From NCBI GenBank assembly GCA_015852425.1, contig JAAAIG010000984.1, forward strand, positions 1 through 13,187: a stretch of DNA of 13,187 nt. The letters are read 5' to 3'. The translations under genes were made by a program, and so were the position numbers. This document shows positions 1 through 6,430 of the stretch, one piece after another (positions within the stretch are counted from its first letter, which is position 1; every line of letters begins with the position of its first letter). Source of the stretch: Gryganskiella cystojenkinii. Lineage: Eukaryota > Mortierellomycota > Mortierellomycetes > Mortierellales > Mortierellaceae. A model generated the notes under the pieces. That model ran no database searches. It was not told where the DNA came from and saw nothing but the letters and a program-made list of their open reading frames with translations.

Positions 1-2
1 AT

Positions 3-1922
3 AACAACAGCAGCAATAACAACAACGCCAGCAGCAACGGATCGGGAAAAGCATCGAACCAACAAGACGTGACAAGCTCATGGGTGTTACCACAACCGAG
101 TCGTCGGATTCGAGGCAGAGTTACTCTGGAGGAACTGAATATCCCACCCTCGTCACCTGTAACTGTCAAAACGTCACCGCGGCCCTTCCCTCCAGATAGC
201 AAAGAGGATCCAGGTCGCGGTGGCTCTGTCGTTCCCTCTCCAAAGACACCTAAAAGTAACCCAAACAGCAATCGCAACAGTTTTGCTAGTCGAAATACTT
301 TTGGAAGTGAAACTGGAGTCATTCATTTCTCCCTGCCGTCGGATGACACAACGACGACGGAAACGACGACAGAAACGAGAACGACCGATAGTCGTGATCA
401 CATTCAAGACAACACTGTTGACAACTCCCCGATCAATGAACAAAAACACGGATATGGCATAATCGAGGATAAAACGGAAAAAAGGAATCAGGAACGTGAA
501 CACGAACAACAACCACTTCAAAAACAGCCTCAGCAACAACAAAACGGCCCTGGGTCCGAGCGCCGCGACCAAAACCAAGAGAGTCATGCACGGACAGGTG
601 GGCCGACCGCAAGGTCATTTTTTGTATCCCCTCGACTTCAGGGGAGCACAAATTTTACGGCATCGACAACAGCGGGATCAACAACAACAACTGCACGCTA
701 CAAGGATACTTCTTCGGAAGTACTGTCACCAATACGTCTCACACCGCCGTCTTCACCCTCGATAACGACACGACCCCTGACAGCTGTCCCCCCTAATTCT
801 GGAATGGCGTCGTCGTCAGGGGCAACACCCGCCTCAGTACCCTTTGTGTTGCCCTCAAGTCCAAGGAATGAGAAATATGTCAGCAAAGCACAAACAGAGA
901 TGCAGGAGGGGGCAAGAGAAGAAGAGGACCGAGCGAGATGGCAACCCTTGGAAGATCCACGGATCCGGTTGGACAGAGAAATCGAGGGACTTTCACGACG
1001 GATCCGACAGGCGACCATGGTTCTTGTACATGTTGTCCAGACAAGATCGGTACCGACCCCTGCTGCGCTCTTGAAAGCACTTCAGCCGCAGTCACCGCCA
1101 TCAATATCATCATCATTGTCATCATCATCATCACCATCGTCACCATCATCATCATCATTATCCTCACAGCCACGGCATGATCAACATCAGCAACAACACA
1201 GCCCTTCGATTTTAAGGGAGCATAACGGATGCAACTTCACAGGAACAACAACATCCTCATCATCGTTCTCAAGGGAGCAACAACACGTCACGATGCTGAT
1301 CGCGCTTTACTGCCCTGACCCCTGGACATATCAGGGTCGTATCCTCGGTCAATTGGAACATTGGCAGCAAGATCTGCATGATGTTCGACAAGAAAAAGTC
1401 GAACTCGAGAAACGGATCACGATCCAGACAAGACGAGAACTGTTGGAATGGGAGATGGAGCGAGACAGAGAAAGACTCGAATTGAGTGCCCGATTACGAC
1501 GGCGGACGTCCTTGGTGTTGCCAACGAACGGAAACGGAAATGGAAATGGAAACGGAAACGGTCATCATCACCATCATTACAATCGCGCCTTCAACAACGA
1601 ACCGATCGATTCAGTGACAGAGACGGACGAGGAACAGGAGAATGGGTTGTTGCAGGTGGAGGAGGAGGTGGTCCGGGCTCGAAGGAAAGAACTCAAGGGA
1701 AAATCTGCGATCAGGAACAGTTTTTACGGCGAGCACATCGCAAAGTTCTTTAACGGAACCGTAGAGTCCAAGCCGATGGAGGAAGGAGGACCAACAACGA
1801 CGACAACAACAGCGACGAGAACAATGACAACGACGAGCCCCGGTGGTTCGATCGGTCCGAAGGGAGTCTCCTGGGCAAGCGATTTGGGATCCGTTGAGGG
1901 GAGCTCGTCCAGAGAGGAATGA
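3..1922 (+). CDS. C-terminal part of a large disordered protein with two helical/coiled-coil blocks, unknown function, 5'-truncated by window edge
   Basis: The frame is open from the first complete codon (position 3) to TGA at 1920-1922, giving 639 visible residues with no ATG start, so the gene begins upstream of the window. I do not recognise a family. Most of the protein is low-complexity: Asn/Ser at the left edge, Thr-, Gln-, Ser/Pro- and Gly-Asn-rich tracts, and a short His run. Two segments look folded. A charged amphipathic helix lies at visible residues about 313-360 (from WQPLEDPRIRLDREIEGL). A long Glu/Arg/Leu-rich helix, probably a coiled coil, lies at about 435-505 (from the PDPWTYQGRILGQLEHW region). 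A Ser-rich linker separates them. The last residues include GPKGVSWASDLGSVEG, which could be a short conserved tail motif. No membrane segment or signal is visible. An intron inside the low-complexity parts cannot be excluded. A scaffold or regulatory protein is only a guess. Confidence 0.72.
   Translation, partial: NNSSNNNNASSNGSGKASNQQDVTSSWVLPQPSRRIRGRVTLEELNIPPSSPVTVKTSPRPFPPDSKEDPGRGGSVVPSPKTPKSNPNSNRNSFASRNTFGSETGVIHFSLPSDDTTTTETTTETRTTDSRDHIQDNTVDNSPINEQKHGYGIIEDKTEKRNQEREHEQQPLQKQPQQQQNGPGSERRDQNQESHARTGGPTARSFFVSPRLQGSTNFTASTTAGSTTTTARYKDTSSEVLSPIRLTPPSSPSITTRPLTAVPPNSGMASSSGATPASVPFVLPSSPRNEKYVSKAQTEMQEGAREEEDRARWQPLEDPRIRLDREIEGLSRRIRQATMVLVHVVQTRSVPTPAALLKALQPQSPPSISSSLSSSSSPSSPSSSSLSSQPRHDQHQQQHSPSILREHNGCNFTGTTTSSSSFSREQQHVTMLIALYCPDPWTYQGRILGQLEHWQQDLHDVRQEKVELEKRITIQTRRELLEWEMERDRERLELSARLRRRTSLVLPTNGNGNGNGNGNGHHHHHYNRAFNNEPIDSVTETDEEQENGLLQVEEEVVRARRKELKGKSAIRNSFYGEHIAKFFNGTVESKPMEEGGPTTTTTTATRTMTTTSPGGSIGPKGVSWASDLGSVEGSSSREE
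1091..1167 (+). repeat. TCA/TCG trinucleotide microsatellite coding for a poly-Ser linker
   Basis: A run of TCA, TCG and related triplets, with interruptions such as CCA and TTA, encodes a Ser/Pro linker between the two helical blocks of the left-edge protein. Such tracts change length by replication slippage and are likely to be polymorphic between isolates. Confidence 0.8.
1527..1562 (+). repeat. Hexanucleotide repeat (AAY GGN)6 coding for Asn-Gly repeats, followed by a His run
   Basis: Six copies of an AAC/AAT-GGA/GGT hexamer encode alternating Asn-Gly. They are followed directly by five His codons and a Tyr (1563-1580). The tract lies just after the predicted coiled coil and is probably a flexible spacer. 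Confidence 0.85.
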
Positions 1923-2213
1923 GAACCCGCTTCTATTTTATATCCGGGAAACAGGAACGGTACACGCTGTCCGTTGTACACTCTTTATTTAGTCTCCTAT
2001 TTTCTTTTCACATCAAGTTATTAACAAAGAAAAACAGAGATAAAAAACTATTCTGTCGATCTGCCTACTTCTTTTTGTGTTCACTTTGGAATCTTGGCAA
2101 CAGAAAGAAAACGATAAAAAGGTCGTCCCCATCCACATTCGAACCAACAAAAAGAGAGGGAGAGAAAGGAACGAAGGAGCGTGACTAACTAGACTACCGC
2201 CGGTTTGTTCTCT

Positions 2214-2247
<34 letters not shown>

Positions 2248-2383
2248 CTTCTTTTTCTCATCGCATAGACTGCATCTCAACCTTCACTGTCCTCTACAAA
2301 AAAAAAGTAACCCGCTCGCTATCATCTTTTTATTCTAATCAAAACACCCCACCTAAAGCATAACATATCTTCATACCTACAAG
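1923..2383 (+). promoter_or_regulatory. Intergenic region: 3' end of left gene and leader of the secreted-protein gene, with a (CT)15 tract
   Basis: No credible gene is seen here. The first half is AT-rich and probably carries the 3' UTR of the left gene. A perfect (CT)15 tract occupies 2215-2244, about 140 nt before the next ATG. It is followed by a pyrimidine-rich and A-rich leader up to 2383. CT-rich leaders recur upstream of other genes in this window, which suggests a local promoter/5' UTR style. No clear TATA box was assigned. Confidence 0.6.
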
Positions 2384-3019
2384 ATGCGTTTATCAACTCT
2401 CTGTCTCGGCCTCGGTGCCGTCACTCTCTTTACGCTCTCTACGACGTTGGTTTCTTCTGTCCAAGCTCAGGAGGTTCAAGCACCCGAGGAATGGCTCGAG
2501 AACATAAAATTAGATCAGGCCGTAATCTTTAACAAACGTCGTGTCGGAAGGAGACTCAACAAACGATCCTCCTCAGAGGCTGTTCAACAAGAACAGGTCG
2601 ATGACTTGGAGGATGAATCCGAGCAACCGATCATCCGTCTTGAGAAGCGTGTCCGGGGTCGCCCGCCAAGGAGTGAGCTCGTGCTGCGTGCCACAGCGTA
2701 TAAATCCTTCGTGGCTGATCAGCTGGTAAAGGCACCGGCCAACCTGCGCGTGATCAAGGAAGTGACCAAGAAGCCTGCTGCATCCCGGTTCGAACAGCAA
2801 GAGTCCAAGAAGAAAAAGATAGCGACCACAAAGACTAACAAGGGCAAGAAGGCAGCAAACAAGAAGCAAGGAAAGAAGCAAGGAAAAAAGCAAGCCGGGG
2901 ACAAGAAAAAGTTGGAAAAGCGATATACCAAGAAACAGGTCAAGAAGCAGACCAAGAAGCAATCAGGCACGAAAAAGACAAGCAACAAGGCCAAGAAATC
3001 AACGAGGCAACAGGCCTGA
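2384..3019 (+). CDS. Small secreted Lys-rich protein with dibasic (Kex2-like) sites and xKKQ repeats
   Basis: This is a 211-residue single-exon frame with ATG at 2384 and TGA at 3017-3019. Residues 1-28 form a clear signal peptide: MRL start, hydrophobic core, and a likely cut after VQA at 28 before QE. The mature part begins acidic/neutral and becomes strongly basic. Lys-Arg pairs at 51-52, 60-61, 88-89 and 179-180 (two in the context LEKR) match Kex2-type processing sites. Residues 88-96 (KRVRGRPPR) resemble an AT-hook core. From about 142 to the end the protein is Lys/Gln/Ala/Thr-rich with tetrapeptides ending in KKQ at 159-170 and 182-193. It has no Cys after the signal. The downstream gene at 3892 shares the signal start and the xKKQ repeat, so the two are probably duplicates or share a module. 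The family is not recognised. A wall-associated protein, processed peptides or a cationic antimicrobial are possible roles. Confidence 0.82.
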   Translation: MRLSTLCLGLGAVTLFTLSTTLVSSVQAQEVQAPEEWLENIKLDQAVIFNKRRVGRRLNKRSSSEAVQQEQVDDLEDESEQPIIRLEKRVRGRPPRSELVLRATAYKSFVADQLVKAPANLRVIKEVTKKPAASRFEQQESKKKKIATTKTNKGKKAANKKQGKKQGKKQAGDKKKLEKRYTKKQVKKQTKKQSGTKKTSNKAKKSTRQQA

Positions 3020-3089
3020 GGAGAAGGTGCAAGACGATCTGAGTTGGAGATGTCCCTTCTCTGCACCTGTTGGAACCACTTGAAAACAA

Positions 3090-3113
3090 AATAAAAATAA
3101 AAATAAGAATAAA
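3090..3113 (+). terminator. Cluster of poly(A) signals for the small secreted-protein gene
   Basis: AATAAA occurs at 3090-3095, 3096-3101 and 3108-3113, with AATAAG between. The cluster lies 70-95 nt after the stop codon, the normal place for fungal cleavage and polyadenylation signals. Confidence 0.7.
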
Positions 3114-3891
3114 TACCCCTTCGTTACATTGCAGCGATGAATCCCACCTTGCTGCTTTTAAGGAACAAAGCTATCAAAAAAAAAAAAAAAGAGGCGTATC
3201 TGACCCGTGCATTGGACGCACTGTTTAGAGCCAGTCCTCCGAGGGAGCCTCAAAGAAAAGAAAAAATGTTGGACACACGAACTAGGGGGCGGGTAGAGGT
3301 TCGACGGACAACTTGTGAAGAGAAAATGTAAAGCATGGGTCGATTTGGGATCGAACCAAAGGAAAAAAAGGATCCAGGGCTTTTCATTCTCATCTCCACT
3401 TGAGTTTTCGTTATGCCCCCTTTGTTTTTGCTATGTGTAATTGTTCATATTTTTTCGCTATTCTTCATCTGCTTTTCTTCGGAATAGAGAATGAGTGGAG
3501 GAGAGGATGTTGCTCTGGTGAAGAAAAAACAGGTCATTGCAAGAGGGGTGGAATTGGAGGATTGTCTACAGATACGAAAAAAGATCCTTCATTCCCCAGT
3601 TCCTGTCTGAATAATTCCCATCCGTGGACCAGAGCACCAATTGCAACTCTTTGTTCGCTGTTGCTTTCTCTTGTTTTCTCTTTGCACATTCACTCCTCTA
3701 ATACCCTCTTTGTAGCACACTCCTATATTTGTCTCCATTCCCTTCCTTTCCGGCTTTTGCCATTCATATACCCAGTCCCCCTCCCCCTTCTCCTCCCTTA
3801 TCCAGAAGACACCCCGCCCCCGCCCCACACCCAAATCCACAGCAACGCGATCTTGCCCCTCAACACCAAATAACTGTTTAAACGCTCAGCC
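3114..3891 (+). promoter_or_regulatory. Intergenic region between the two secreted-protein genes
   Basis: I see no convincing gene in these roughly 780 bases. It holds an A15 tract (3176-3190), a T-rich stretch around 3400-3480, and from about 3600 a strongly pyrimidine-rich plus strand that becomes nearly pure C/T and C/A before the ATG at 3892. This is probably the promoter and leader of the larger secreted-protein gene. The long open frame on the plus strand at 3400-3873 starts at TTG and is biased by the pyrimidine content, so I do not call it. Confidence 0.55.
3812..3832 (-). promoter_or_regulatory. Putative G-quadruplex / i-motif in the leader of the large secreted-protein gene
   Basis: Plus-strand C runs of 4, 5, 4 and 3 bases are separated by 1, 1 and 3 bases, so the minus strand meets the four-G-run consensus with very short loops. 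It lies about 60-80 bp upstream of the ATG at 3892. A second C-rich group lies at 3777-3797. The motif is visible in the sequence; any effect on transcription is inference. Confidence 0.5.
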
Positions 3892-6201
3892 ATGCGTCTG
3901 ATCACCATCGGTCTAGGCGCTTGTGCCCTCTTTGCGCTTTCAACTATCGAAGCTCAGGAAGCCAAACCCAAGCCTGTCATCAACGCGGCGACTGTTGACG
4001 CCGCCGGAGACGACCTAGTTGCTATCGAAGGCCTTAAAAAACTGGACAAGTCCATTTTCCCATCCCTTTCCGAACTCGAATCAAGAGTCAACATCTTTAA
4101 TGCCTTTGCGACCAAATCTGAGCCTGTAGAGGAGAAGAAGAAAGTTCCTGCCGCCGCTGCCCCTGCTACCAAGAAGGATGTTGACAAGAAACCTGCAGCT
4201 GTCAAGGATACCAAGAAAAAGGACGATCAGAAACCTAAGGCCGTCGAGGATTCCCAAAAGAAGGACGACAAGAAACCTGCGGCCGTCAAGGATACCAAAA
4301 AAGAAAAGACGTCATCCGAGAAGAAAAAAGAAGTGGAAAAGCCCGAAGAAGACAAACCCAAGAAGGCCAAGTCTTCTTTCAAGGCGTCTGCTGCCAAGAA
4401 GGACAAGAAAAAGGTCCATAAGCACGGTGGCAAGTCTGCTCAGAAACATGGAAAGAAGGTCCACAACAAGCACGGTAGCAAGTCCGCTCAGAATCATGGA
4501 AAGAAGGTCCACAAGCACGGTGGTAAGAAGGTTTCTCATAACCACGGCAAGCAAGTCCACCATCATCAAGCAAAGCAAGTCAGTCATCATCACCACGACC
4601 TCCATGCCGAGTCTGCATCCAAGAAGCATCCAAATTCGAGACACGGGCAGGGCAAGAAGCCTCATGATATATTCCAGGAACAAAACAATCACCAAAAGAA
4701 GCCTAGGCCTTCAAGGACTAAGAAGGAAAAGGAGTACGACTGTATTGTCTACGAGACCATTACTATGATCCCCAAGTGTAAACCCACACCGACAAAGTGT
4801 CCGTTGCCACCTGTCCCCAATCCCGATTGCCGCGTGCGCGGTGGTAGTGACCTAGTCGGCAGTCCCGAATATCCTGGGTCTGTCCTTCCTTTTGAACCTT
4901 ATGAGCCTGTGCTCTACCCCGGCGAGGTCGACTCCACACTCGGAGCACCAGATTCAACTCCAAGCCAGCCTGACAACGATGATGACGACAACGATGATGA
5001 CGACGATGACGATGACAACGATGATGATTACAACGATGGTACCGATGACGACGATGATGATGACAACGATGGTACCGATGTCACCGATGTTGACGATGGC
5101 AATGATGGTGATGATGACAGCGATGATACCGATGTTACCGAAGATGACGATGCTGACGATAACAAGGATGGTGACAACAGCAACAACCGCGGTTCTCCAT
5201 CGGTAGAGATCGACCCTTTCCATGTCGATCCGATTCTAGAAGCACCCATCGCACCGCCACCAAACACCGAACCAAACGCCGAGGGCGAGGACAAGGATGT
5301 GGATGAGAAGCGCGATGGTCCACACGAGATCTCCCATCCCATCATCCCTGCTGATTCGATCCCGCAACCACCGTTCGCTCCTTCGCCCAAGCCTAGCGAT
5401 GACCGCAACGACGCTGACATCAACGACGATGACAACGACATTGATGAAGAGGATAAAGATAACAAAGAAGAGGATAAATATAACCGTGAACCTCTTCCGG
5501 TCGAGATTCATTCCAACCCTGTTGATCTTGCTCCAAAACCACTCGCCGCGCAGCCACCGCCACCCTCTAAACCTGAAGGAACCACTCCGCCGACAACTGT
5601 CGATTCGAATGCCGTGTTACCGATCGCGCAACCCAAGGGCGAAGATCATGGTGACGACCTTTCCTCTCCATCGACAATTGTCGCTAGTGGAGGAGAGGTC
5701 GATATCGGCGGTATTCGCGCTCCAAACGAGGTGCCTCTGACGCCAGAGTTGCTACCATCATCACCCTCCGCACCGGCCCCTTCGGAGGGCGGAGATGATT
5801 ATGATGATGATGATGAAGACGACGACGACGACGACGACGACAACGATGACAACGATGACAACGAAGGTAGCGTCGACGAAGGTTTCGAGGCAGATGAGGA
5901 TGATTGGGAGGATGATTGGGAGGATGTGGATGAACCTGATGCGTCTGTGGCCGGAATCAACAAAAAGGTCCATCATCATCAACATCAAGAGAACGTCCAA
6001 GAAAAGCAAAAGAAACAGCAGCATCACCATAAACAACAAAAGCAAGCCAAGAAGCAGGGCAAGAAGCAAGCCAAGAAGCAAGGCGAGAAGCAAACCAAGA
6101 AGCAAGAACAGAAGCAAAAGGAGAAGGTCCAACATCACCACAAGAAGCAGCAGCAACAGAACGAGCCTCTCGAAGGGTACCAGTTCTTGCGGCGCGGTTA
6201 G
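3892..6201 (+). CDS. Large secreted polyampholyte: signal peptide, Lys-rich repeats, His-rich repeats, Cys4 module, three poly-Asp blocks, xKKQ tail
   Basis: This is a 769-residue single-exon frame, ATG at 3892 and TAG at 6199-6201. A signal peptide covers residues 1-21, with a likely cut after IEA before QE. The order of segments is: a mildly charged domain at 22-80; three 14-residue DKKPAAVKDTKKKD-type repeats at 98-139; a Lys-rich stretch; four 15-16-residue KKVHKHGGKSAQKHG-type repeats at 173-235 with 17 His; and a short Cys module with C284, C296, C303 and C313. Then come acidic Asp/Asn blocks at 361-432, about 504-532 and 635-683, separated by Pro/Ser/Ala-rich linkers. A basic His/Lys/Gln tail at 690-760 carries xKKQ repeats (719-742). 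One Lys-Arg pair lies at 473-474. No transmembrane or GPI-type C-terminal segment is visible, so it is probably released or held in the wall by charge. The upstream gene at 2384 has a similar start and the same tail repeat. Metal binding, mineral or wall organisation are inferences. The family is not recognised. Confidence 0.83.
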   Translation: MRLITIGLGACALFALSTIEAQEAKPKPVINAATVDAAGDDLVAIEGLKKLDKSIFPSLSELESRVNIFNAFATKSEPVEEKKKVPAAAAPATKKDVDKKPAAVKDTKKKDDQKPKAVEDSQKKDDKKPAAVKDTKKEKTSSEKKKEVEKPEEDKPKKAKSSFKASAAKKDKKKVHKHGGKSAQKHGKKVHNKHGSKSAQNHGKKVHKHGGKKVSHNHGKQVHHHQAKQVSHHHHDLHAESASKKHPNSRHGQGKKPHDIFQEQNNHQKKPRPSRTKKEKEYDCIVYETITMIPKCKPTPTKCPLPPVPNPDCRVRGGSDLVGSPEYPGSVLPFEPYEPVLYPGEVDSTLGAPDSTPSQPDNDDDDNDDDDDDDDNDDDYNDGTDDDDDDDNDGTDVTDVDDGNDGDDDSDDTDVTEDDDADDNKDGDNSNNRGSPSVEIDPFHVDPILEAPIAPPPNTEPNAEGEDKDVDEKRDGPHEISHPIIPADSIPQPPFAPSPKPSDDRNDADINDDDNDIDEEDKDNKEEDKYNREPLPVEIHSNPVDLAPKPLAAQPPPPSKPEGTTPPTTVDSNAVLPIAQPKGEDHGDDLSSPSTIVASGGEVDIGGIRAPNEVPLTPELLPSSPSAPAPSEGGDDYDDDDEDDDDDDDDNDDNDDNEGSVDEGFEADEDDWEDDWEDVDEPDASVAGINKKVHHHQHQENVQEKQKKQQHHHKQQKQAKKQGKKQAKKQGEKQTKKQEQKQKEKVQHHHKKQQQQNEPLEGYQFLRRG
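4183..4308 (+). repeat. Three tandem 14-codon repeats (DKKPAAVKDTKKKD type)
   Basis: Residues 98-111, 112-125 and 126-139 of the large secreted protein align without gaps. Copies 1 and 3 are nearly identical, and copy 2 is more diverged (DQKPKAVEDSQKKD). The pattern fits tandem duplication of a 42-bp unit. Confidence 0.85.
4408..4596 (+). repeat. Four tandem His/Lys-rich repeats of 15-16 codons
   Basis: Units at residues 173-187, 188-203, 204-219 and 220-235 each start KKVH or KQVH and end in H-G or HHHH. The block contains 17 His in 63 residues, in H-x-H and HHHH arrangements of the kind that bind Zn, Ni or Cu ions in other His-rich proteins. Metal binding here is inferred. Confidence 0.85.
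4972..5187 (+). repeat. GAY-triplet tract coding for the first poly-Asp block
   Basis: Residues 361-432 are dominated by Asp with Asn, Gly, Thr and Val spacers such as NDGTD and VTDV. The DNA is a GAT/GAC-rich imperfect microsatellite. Codons alternate between GAT and GAC, so it is not a simple recent slippage run. Confidence 0.85.
5794..5940 (+). repeat. GAY/GAR-triplet tract coding for the third acidic block
   Basis: Residues 635-683 contain long Asp runs (GAT then GAC) followed by an EDDWEDDWEDV repeat with two Trp residues. This is the most acidic part of the protein, and it lies immediately before the basic His/Gln/Lys tail. Confidence 0.85.
6046..6117 (+). repeat. 12-bp repeats coding for xKKQ tetrapeptides
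   Basis: Residues 719-742 read as successive tetrapeptides AKKQ, GKKQ, AKKQ, GEKQ, TKKQ, EQKQ. The same unit occurs in the small secreted protein encoded at 2384-3019 (nt about 2858-2962), which links the two genes. Confidence 0.85.
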
Positions 6202-6378
6202 AATGGTGTTTGTTTAGTGTTGTAGCATAATCCTTTAAACATACAAAGTTTTCAAAAACAGAATAATTGCCACCAAATCTACAATATCGAAAAGTAACGT
6301 GACCTTATCCAGTGGCTTAGATTTCAATCCAAATTTTTTTTCAATCCATTGTCCGCTCAAACAAAAAAAAAGAGGGTC

Positions 6379-6384
6379 AATAAA
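6379..6384 (+). terminator. Possible poly(A) signal (AATAAA) of the large secreted-protein gene
   Basis: AATAAA lies 178 nt after the stop at 6201 and only 47 nt before the S11 start codon. If used, the 3' UTR of the upstream gene overlaps the S11 promoter or leader. It may instead be a chance match. Confidence 0.35.
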
Positions 6385-6430
6385 AGTCGGCGGGGTGCAT
6401 TTACTTTGAAAATCCTTTTTACTTACCACC

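Noticed and set aside
3337..3360. tRNA-like T-arm on the minus strand (TTTGG-TTCGATC-CCAAA)
   Set aside because: The stem-loop is perfect, but there is no matching 5' acceptor strand, D-arm or anticodon arm at the right distance on that strand. It is a chance match or at most a tRNA fragment.
3400..3873. Plus-strand open frame of 157 codons before the large secreted-protein gene
   Set aside because: It starts at TTG, consists largely of pyrimidine-driven Leu/Ser/Phe/Pro, and lies in the likely promoter and leader.
4954..6156. Several long minus-strand frames opposite the large secreted-protein gene (Val/Ile/Met- or Leu/Ser-rich)
   Set aside because: These are complements of the GAY, AAG/CAA and CAT repeats; the composition is an artefact of the sense-strand repeats.
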